Shown here: in pieces, positions 7,821-13,109 of the stretch
Layout of the letters: every line of letters starts with the position of its first letter
Position numbering within the stretch: the stretch's first letter is position 1
Source of the DNA: CAYXFZ01 sp964464385
Lineage (GTDB): Bacteria; Planctomycetota; UBA1135
Reading direction: 5' to 3'
DNA length: 15,748 nt
Assembly: GCA_964464385.1 (NCBI GenBank)
Contig: CAYXFZ010000059.1
Location: forward strand, 1 to 15,748
Notes under the pieces: model-generated
Database searches by the model: none
Told to the model about the DNA's origin: nothing
The model's input: only the letters and a program-made list of their open reading frames with translations
Translations under genes and position numbers: made by a program

Positions 7821-7870
7821 AGATTCCTCTCATGACTCGAGGTCTGATCCCAATCTCCTCGCCTTGATCT
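7821..7870 (+). pseudogene. Relic of the 5' end of the gene downstream of the array
   Basis: The 20 bp after the copy 2 stop (AGATTCCTCTCATGACTCGA) match the 20 bp after the copy 3 stop (AGAGTCCTCTCATTACTCGA) at 18 of 20 positions, in exact 2287-bp register. Looser similarity continues with gaps (GTCTGAT, then CTCCTCGCC versus CTCTTCGCC, then TTGATC versus TTGGATC). After copy 3 this sequence leads into the open frame of the 11672-ending gene. Here the ATG at 7832 opens only an 11-codon frame before TGA. I read it as a decayed fragment left when the propeller gene was duplicated together with its 3' flank. Confidence 0.55.
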
Positions 7871-7896
7871 TCTAGTAACTCGCCCTCTGACCACCC

Positions 7897-10107
7897 ATGG
7901 ATTCCTTCACTCGCATCTTTGGTGCCCTTGCGGCTGCTCTTCTTCTCAACTCTCCCGGTTGGTCTCAATCCTACATTTGGACTGTAGTAGGAGATGCTAC
8001 CTACGATACTTTTGGTGTGGCTGTGGACGTTGTTGGTGACATAAACGGTGACAGTGTGCCTGAAGTTGTAGTAGGTGCCCCTCATAACAATAGTGGTAAT
8101 GGTCAATCTAGCGGACTTGCCCGTGTCTTGGATGGCGCTACCGGGGTCGTTCTTTATTCCTACAATGGGGATTCAGCTCGAGATGAATTTGGAACCGCCG
8201 TCGCAGGAGTAGGAGATATCGACGGAGACGGCACCCCTGACTTTGCCGTTTCAGCCCCTTTCGACGACAACAATGGTGCCGGCTCGGGCATGGTCCGAAT
8301 CTACTCGGGCGCTAATGGAACCGTCATTCGCCAATTAGATGGTTTTTCCGGCAGCGATGCCTTTGGTTCTTCGATTTCCTATTTGGGAGATGTAAACGGT
8401 GATGGGCGGGATGACATTTTGGTGGGTGCCACCCAAAGAACCGGTGGTAGCACGACTTCTCCTGGATTTGTTGAGATTTTCAGTGGAGTCACTGGGGCCT
8501 CCCTTGCGCAAATTACAGGTGCCTTGGCAGGCGACCAGATGGGTTACTCCATTGATGGGGGGTCAGATCTCGATGGTGACGGGATCAATGACCTAGTCGT
8601 CGGACTTTATGGGGATGACTCTAACGGGCTCGGTTGTGGGGCAGTCCAAACTTATTCTTGCGCAACCTTCTCGTTGATTTGGTCAGCATCTGGAGATTCC
8701 GCATCTGATCATATGGGCGCATCTGTTTCCTTTATGGGCGACATCACTGGGGACGGAATCTCTGAAGTTGTTGCCGGTGCTCCAGAAGACGACAACCTCG
8801 TAACCAATGGTGGGTCCATTCGAGTATTTGATGGAGCTACGGGCACCATTCTTGGAACAGTTGATGATCAACAGGCCACGGTGTATTTGGGAACAGCCGT
8901 CTCTGGTTGTGCCGATTTAACCGGGGATGGTGTGCCTGATTTCTTGGGCGGCGCCCCTCGTTTTGACGGTGCAAGCGGTTCGGACTGCGGGAAAGTTTCT
9001 GTTTTTGATAGTGTTTCTTTCACCGAATTTCAGTTTGCAATCGGAGACCGCATGGCTGATCTCCTCGGTCATTCAGTCCTCGGTCTTCCTGACATGAATG
9101 GCGACACATTGCCTGATTACTTGGGCGGCGCAATGCAATGGGGGGCGGCTGGAGGCTCAGGTCCCGGATACCTTCGCGTCTTTGACCCGACAGGTGCGCC
9201 ACCACCTCCTCCGCCCACCTGGCCCAACCTGCCCTCTGCCTTCCTGGCCGTAGGTTCCGGCATGAACGAGAACTTCGACACCATTGCCGGCACTTTGCCC
9301 TCGCATATGGCCGTCAACGAGCTAGATGAAATCCGTCGTGCTCCGGATGTTGATGCTTGGGCCAACCTTGGACAAAACGCCCCTTGCACGGCTCCTTTCT
9401 CAGGAGCTTTCAATTTGGAGCTTGGTGGCAATCCCAACATGAGCAGTTATCACAATGTTTCCAATTCATTGATTTTAGGTTTGGACGGCGGAGGCTCAAC
9501 TTCCCTCGTGCTGGACTACCAAGCCATCAACTATGGCGAGGAAAATCACAGTGATGACGGAATTTTCTTGAGTTCAGACGGTCTCACCTGGGAGGCGGTC
9601 ACGACAGGTTGGGGCCATGTCGCCAACACGATGGCCTGGGTGGCCATTACTGGCGCCGACTTAACCAGTACATCGGTAGACACTTCTGGCCCTTTCTACC
9701 TTCTGTTTGGCCAGTGCGACAACTACCCTTTCGCCAACGCGGATGGTATTGGCATTGACAACATTTCCGTCCACGATGCCGGCCCAACAGGACCGACCTT
9801 GGGCGTGAACCCCATGCCCCCCGTTGCTGGTCAAAGCGCCACGATCTTCGTCACTGGCAATAATCCTGGTGATGTTGTTTTCATTGGTTATTCACTGACT
9901 GGAGGTGGGCCGACCAACACGCCATTCGGCCCGGCATCCATGTCCATGCCAATCCGAAACTTTCCTCCTTTGATTGCCAATGCCAATGGAGATGTCGGCA
10001 TGACTGCGAACGTCCCCATGGTTGTCCAAGGAAGGCCCATTTGGATGCAAGCCGGCAACGTTAATCAAGCGATCTTGAGTAACGGACTTAACTTCACTTT
10101 CCTTTAG
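7897..10107 (+). CDS. Secreted FG-GAP beta-propeller protein, copy 3
   Basis: 736 aa, the closest paralogue of copy 2. The ATG at 7897 begins a hydrophobic signal peptide with predicted cleavage GWS|QS after residue 23; its n-region (MDSFTR) has no net positive charge, unlike the other copies. It has seven FG-GAP repeats, but the calcium loops of blades 1 (GDINGDS) and 7 (PDMNGDT) lack the usual Gly, and blade 6 reads ADLTGDG. The Pro hinge (GAPPPPPPTWP), middle domain and C-terminal sandwich follow as in copy 2. Two single-codon indels cancel (one extra near HNNSGNG, one fewer near GGSGPG), keeping the lengths equal. The propeller half uses clearly more A/T-ending codons than copy 2, while the last ~330 bp are almost identical to it. 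Same inferred extracellular binding role. Confidence 0.9.
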   Translation: MDSFTRIFGALAAALLLNSPGWSQSYIWTVVGDATYDTFGVAVDVVGDINGDSVPEVVVGAPHNNSGNGQSSGLARVLDGATGVVLYSYNGDSARDEFGTAVAGVGDIDGDGTPDFAVSAPFDDNNGAGSGMVRIYSGANGTVIRQLDGFSGSDAFGSSISYLGDVNGDGRDDILVGATQRTGGSTTSPGFVEIFSGVTGASLAQITGALAGDQMGYSIDGGSDLDGDGINDLVVGLYGDDSNGLGCGAVQTYSCATFSLIWSASGDSASDHMGASVSFMGDITGDGISEVVAGAPEDDNLVTNGGSIRVFDGATGTILGTVDDQQATVYLGTAVSGCADLTGDGVPDFLGGAPRFDGASGSDCGKVSVFDSVSFTEFQFAIGDRMADLLGHSVLGLPDMNGDTLPDYLGGAMQWGAAGGSGPGYLRVFDPTGAPPPPPPTWPNLPSAFLAVGSGMNENFDTIAGTLPSHMAVNELDEIRRAPDVDAWANLGQNAPCTAPFSGAFNLELGGNPNMSSYHNVSNSLILGLDGGGSTSLVLDYQAINYGEENHSDDGIFLSSDGLTWEAVTTGWGHVANTMAWVAITGADLTSTSVDTSGPFYLLFGQCDNYPFANADGIGIDNISVHDAGPTGPTLGVNPMPPVAGQSATIFVTGNNPGDVVFIGYSLTGGGPTNTPFGPASMSMPIRNFPPLIANANGDVGMTANVPMVVQGRPIWMQAGNVNQAILSNGLNFTFL
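9802..9977 (+). repeat. 176-bp identical tract shared with 7515-7690 (copy 3 member)
   Basis: Partner of the tract in copy 2. It begins at GGCGTGAACCCC and ends at CTTTGATTGC, where the first mismatch (C versus G) occurs. Confidence 0.9.
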
Positions 10108-10118
10108 AGAGTCCTCTC

Positions 10119-11672
10119 ATTACTCGACAGTCTGATTCTGTCCTTCAACTCTTCGCCGAGTTGGATCGTCGTGCCGCACAAGATCCAAGCTTGGCGCGGG
10201 AGTGGGAGTCTGCCTTGGTGGAATACTTGGATCAAGCCGCGCAAGATGCTTCCGCTCTGCATCGCGCCCGCAGTTGGTTCTTGTTGGAGCGCGGCTCGAC
10301 ATGCTTGGGGGAATCCCCCTTGGCGGCCTGGTCCGTGCAAGAAGAACTTCTCCCTGGGGACGCTTGGACGCGTCTCTTGGAAAGCGTCAGCAGTTGCTTC
10401 GAGGTGGGGGAGGATCCCAGCGAGGTGCACGACCTCTGGTCGGGCCGTAGATTGAATCTTCACCCTTCTCTGGACCCGGCCCAAGCCCAGGATTTATGGA
10501 TCGGTCGCTTTTATCCCAGTGAAGAGGGGTCTTGGCTTCCTCTGCCCGGAGCCCATTTTCTCGTTGGACCTGACTGGTTGCCTCATTTGCGCAATGATTT
10601 GGCAGAGTTGCGGGCGAGCCAATCCGGGAAACGGCTCTCGCTGATGGCCCTGGAATCGCTTTGCACATCCTTGAGCCCACTTCCATTCGAAACGGTCGCA
10701 CCGGCCAGCTTCCCCACAGAGGTGATCCAACAACTGGTGGCCGACGAACCGGAGTGGGACACCGCTCGGGTTCAAGAAATCCTGGAGTCCCAGGGCTTGG
10801 CCGGGTTGATGGACACCTTGGCATTTGCAACCCATGTGGACCTGGAGGCTCTGCGGCTGGCCCTCGCACCTTTCCTGAGCGCATCCAACTCGAGTTCCGT
10901 TGCACCGGCAGAGCAATCCACCGCCGCAGCAACCCCTTCCGTATTGCAGGCTGACGCAGCCCTGGAACAGTTTGAACGGGCCCGTTCCAGGGGCGATGAC
11001 CTCAGCGTAGCCTTCCAACAGTTGGAAACTTCATTGGGCCTCCAGCGGGGATCCAGCGAGGATCCAGAATTGAACAGCGACGGCCCCATCGGTCCGGAGA
11101 GGGCCGTCGGCCTAAGCGCGTGGCTGGAAACGTGGCTCTGGGAGCGACAACAGGCCGGTACTTCGCCCTCACCCAAATCTGTGGAGGCGGTGCACGGCTT
11201 TTGCCAAGCCCTGGAACGCGAGCGGGAGCCCGCCGATGCCGCGGATTTGAATACCGCCGAGGTGGCAGCCACCGCCTACATCGTATTTCCAAGCTCGGAC
11301 GAAGCCGACCTTCCCATCCTCGGGGAATTCCTGGACTGGTGCAAAACCGAGCAGGGCGCAGAGTTGGATTTGCCAACAGAAGGGTCGGAATGGGGGGCCT
11401 GGTGCCATCGGATTCGCAGTTTGGCTGCATGGCATTGCGGGGACGAGCCGCCCGTGTCCTGGCACACCACCACTCTGCTGGATTCAGGCAAACTCACTGC
11501 GGAAGGCCAGACTTGGGTCCTTGGGAAACAAAATCCCAGCATTCAAGCCGTCCTCCAACCCGGCGATTTAGCTCTGGGCGAGCCCTCAACCGACAACCCA
11601 GAGGAATTCCGTCCCTTCCGCTGGATTCCTAGGGAATGCCACCGCCCCGATTCCAAAGCATTGGATTCCTGA
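10119..11672 (+). CDS. Unrecognised cytoplasmic protein of ~503-517 aa following the propeller array
   Basis: I do not recognise this family. The protein is acidic, rich in Trp, Leu, Ala, Glu and Ser, with no signal peptide or membrane segment. It appears mostly helical, with a low-complexity linker near the middle (SASNSSSVAPAEQSTAAATP) that suggests two domains. The conventional start is TTG at 10161 (503 aa). However, the frame is open back to the copy 3 stop, and the upstream codons read like a natural helix continuing into LDRRAAQDPSLA. The only other initiator-like codon is ATT at 10119 (517 aa). It aligns with an ATG in the relic after copy 2, so I place the start there with reservation. 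It begins 11 bp after copy 3 and is probably co-transcribed with it. The stop is TGA at 11670-11672. Confidence 0.72.
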   Translation: MTRQSDSVLQLFAELDRRAAQDPSLAREWESALVEYLDQAAQDASALHRARSWFLLERGSTCLGESPLAAWSVQEELLPGDAWTRLLESVSSCFEVGEDPSEVHDLWSGRRLNLHPSLDPAQAQDLWIGRFYPSEEGSWLPLPGAHFLVGPDWLPHLRNDLAELRASQSGKRLSLMALESLCTSLSPLPFETVAPASFPTEVIQQLVADEPEWDTARVQEILESQGLAGLMDTLAFATHVDLEALRLALAPFLSASNSSSVAPAEQSTAAATPSVLQADAALEQFERARSRGDDLSVAFQQLETSLGLQRGSSEDPELNSDGPIGPERAVGLSAWLETWLWERQQAGTSPSPKSVEAVHGFCQALEREREPADAADLNTAEVAATAYIVFPSSDEADLPILGEFLDWCKTEQGAELDLPTEGSEWGAWCHRIRSLAAWHCGDEPPVSWHTTTLLDSGKLTAEGQTWVLGKQNPSIQAVLQPGDLALGEPSTDNPEEFRPFRWIPRECHRPDSKALDS

Positions 11673-11714
11673 GGATTGGCATCCTGGCAGGGGAGAGACG
11701 CGCTGCCCCATGGA

Positions 11715-11744
11715 TTGCAAACCGATAAGGTCTGATAATACATA
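11715..11744 (+). promoter_or_regulatory. Weak sigma-70-like promoter candidate for the MaoC-like gene
   Basis: TTGCAA (11715-11720) and TACATA (11739-11744) are separated by 18 bp in an unusually AT-rich patch of the 158-bp intergenic region. The match is modest and other -10 choices (GATAAT, TAATAC) overlap. Confidence 0.3.
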
Positions 11745-11768
11745 TTCTGGAGTGTTTTGAATTCTGGG

Positions 11769-11784
11769 GAGCCTCAGTAGGCTC
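11769..11784 (+). other. Small hairpin in the leader of the MaoC-like gene
   Basis: GAGCCT-CAGT-AGGCTC is a perfect 6-bp stem with a 4-nt loop, 46 bp before the GTG start. There is no T-run, so it is not a standard terminator. It could be the end of the upstream transcript or a leader structure. Confidence 0.3.
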
Positions 11785-11830
11785 TCTGGGCCTGTGATTC
11801 CCGCTCCTCTTCCCGTCCTCGGATTCCCTT

Positions 11831-12334
11831 GTGGAAAGCTTTGTGGATTACCTCGTGGATAACCCGGGGAGTCCTCCCCGATCCTTCGAGTCCTTTCGGG
11901 TAGGCGAGAGCCACCAATCTCCCGAACGCATCATCTTGGCCGAGGATGTGATTTCCTTTGCCGAGTTAACCGGCGATCGGAACCCCATCCACCTGGACCC
12001 GGACTTTGCCCGCACTACGGTTTTTCGGCAACCGGTGGCGCATGGTCTCTTCTTGGCCTCCATCCTGGCCGGAATGGCCTACGAACAAGGTGTCTTGGGT
12101 CGAAATATCCTGGCCCTGGAAAAATCCAAAGAGGACTACCTGCAACCGGTTCGCATCGGCGATCGCGTCCTAGGCACGGTCAGCATCGCCGCCACGGATC
12201 CCGATGCCAGCAAACGTTGCGGACGCGTCACTTGGGACCTCTGCCTTCTCCGCTTGGATCCTGACGATGTCCGAACCTTGGCTCTCCGGGCCTCGTGGGA
12301 GACCTTGGTCTTCAAGCAGGCTTTTCTGCGCTGA
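11831..12334 (+). CDS. MaoC-like (R-specific enoyl-CoA hydratase-type) hot-dog protein
   Basis: A 167-aa single hot-dog-fold protein of the MaoC/PhaJ group, whose members reversibly hydrate 2-enoyl-CoA (or acyl-ACP) to the (R)-3-hydroxy form. The hydratase signature is intact: FAELTGDRNPIHLDPDFA with Asp49 and His54 as the catalytic pair at the canonical spacing, then VAHGLFLASIL. The GTG at 11831 is the most upstream start; in-frame GTGs at 11843 and 11855 are equally possible and would only trim a non-conserved N-terminus. It ends 9 bp from the convergent phosphatase gene. With fabF elsewhere in the window it fits lipid metabolism, but it is a separate transcription unit. The substrate is unknown; a non-catalytic hot-dog role is unlikely given the intact motif. 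Confidence 0.88.
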   Translation: MESFVDYLVDNPGSPPRSFESFRVGESHQSPERIILAEDVISFAELTGDRNPIHLDPDFARTTVFRQPVAHGLFLASILAGMAYEQGVLGRNILALEKSKEDYLQPVRIGDRVLGTVSIAATDPDASKRCGRVTWDLCLLRLDPDDVRTLALRASWETLVFKQAFLR

Positions 12335-12343
12335 AGGGCGACC

Positions 12344-12967
12344 CTAAGAATCCAAGGCCGCGGGTAGATTCTCCGGCATGCGGCCAATCCACTCCGTGGT
12401 CCAAATTCCCTCTCGACTGCGGATGGAACTGATGGACCCTTTAGGAATTCGCTTTTCATTGAAGGTGGGGCGATCCCCGGCGCCAGCCAATTCCAGCAAA
12501 AGGGCAATGGGCCAAAGATGGGCGACCACAACCACCAAGTTCATGTTTGTTGGAAATTTCGTCAACCCCTGGATGCAACCGACAACTCGTGCCCGCAAGG
12601 CGGCAAAGGACTCCCCACCGTGTTCATCCCAGCCCTCAGGATCCTGCAGACTGGCCTCCCACTGGCCCGGCCAACGCGCTTGCACTTCTTCCAAGGGTAG
12701 ACCGGCCCAAGCGCCGCGATCAATCTCCATGAGGCCGGGCAAAATCTCCACTTCCAACCCAGCGTAGTCCCCCACCAAATCTGCTTCATACGTGGCCCGG
12801 CTGAGAGGGCTGGAGACGACCTTATCCGGACCTCGGTCGGCCAGAACAATCGCCGCATTTTGGGCCTGCTGACGGCCCAATGGGCTAAGAGGCACGTCAA
12901 GACAGCCGTAAAAGCTGCTCAGATCGGCCACATCCACGGCACCGTGACGGGCCAGAAGGAATTGCAT
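12344..12967 (-). CDS. Histidine phosphatase family protein (phosphoglycerate mutase-like)
   Basis: A 207-aa member of the branch-1 histidine phosphatase superfamily, which removes phosphate through a phospho-histidine intermediate. The nucleophile motif is LLARHGAVD (Arg7-His8-Gly9). Phosphate-pocket Arg57 sits in SSPLSRAT, the proton donor Glu81 in LMEIDRGAWAG, and the second catalytic His150 in VVVVAHLWPI. The GGESFAALRARV segment resembles CobC/GpmB-type phosphatases. After His150 the usual Gly is replaced by Leu-Trp, which is unusual but leaves the catalytic residues in place. The start is ATG (complement of 12965-12967). It is divergent from the HEAT-repeat gene, with 142 bp between them, and convergent with the MaoC-like gene. 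The substrate (alpha-ribazole phosphate, a sugar phosphate or another) cannot be determined. Confidence 0.9.
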   Translation of the reverse strand: MQFLLARHGAVDVADLSSFYGCLDVPLSPLGRQQAQNAAIVLADRGPDKVVSSPLSRATYEADLVGDYAGLEVEILPGLMEIDRGAWAGLPLEEVQARWPGQWEASLQDPEGWDEHGGESFAALRARVVGCIQGLTKFPTNMNLVVVVAHLWPIALLLELAGAGDRPTFNEKRIPKGSISSIRSREGIWTTEWIGRMPENLPAALDS

Positions 12968-13004
12968 AGGCCAGAGGATGCCCTCTCCCCGATCTCAAAC
13001 AAAA

Positions 13005-13036
13005 TGTTTCCAAATGGAAACAAATGGGCTGGAAAC
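13005..13036. promoter_or_regulatory. Inverted repeat plus third half-site (candidate operator)
   Basis: TGTTTCCA-AA-TGGAAACA (13005-13022) is a perfect 8-bp inverted repeat. Another TGGAAAC half-site lies at 13030-13036, 15 bp downstream in the same orientation. The cluster sits between the divergent phosphatase and HEAT-protein genes and ends at the -35 position of the promoter at 13052-13060, as expected for a regulator-binding site. Confidence 0.5.
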
Positions 13037-13051
13037 CACGCCTCCTGGGAT

Positions 13052-13060
13052 TGGTACAAT
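13052..13060 (+). promoter_or_regulatory. Extended -10 promoter for the HEAT-repeat gene
   Basis: TGGTACAAT is an extended -10 (TGn followed by TACAAT, one mismatch from TATAAT), placed 50 bp before the ATG at 13110. No good TTGACA-like -35 is present at 17 bp; the position is occupied by the GGAAAC half-site, which is consistent with an activator-dependent or extended -10 promoter. Confidence 0.5.
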
Positions 13061-13095
13061 ACTTGCGGATCTAAAGTGCGAATTCTCGCATTCCC

Positions 13096-13100
13096 AAGGA
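13096..13100 (+). promoter_or_regulatory. Ribosome binding site AAGGA
   Basis: AAGGA lies 9 bp before the ATG at 13110. It decides the start in favour of 13110 over upstream in-frame ATGs (for example 12978) and is stronger than the leaders of most genes in this window. Confidence 0.65.
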
Positions 13101-13109
13101 ACAATCACC

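Larger units (their letters stand above)
5610..10127 (+). repeat. Tandem gene duplication, period 2287 bp (copies 2 and 3)
   Basis: Start codons (5610/7897), hinge-adjacent sequence (6969/9256), the C-terminal identity tract (7515/9802), stop codons (end 7820/10107) and 20 bp of 3' flank all lie 2287 bp apart. The repeat unit is one whole gene plus 76 bp of downstream sequence. Confidence 0.85.

Noticed and set aside
3500..10100. Regularly recurring GGxGAxGxxGACGG-like DNA motifs, considered as CRISPR or intergenic repeats
   Set aside because: They encode the DxDxDG calcium loops at about 60-residue intervals in frame and vary in sequence. There are no constant repeats with unique spacers.
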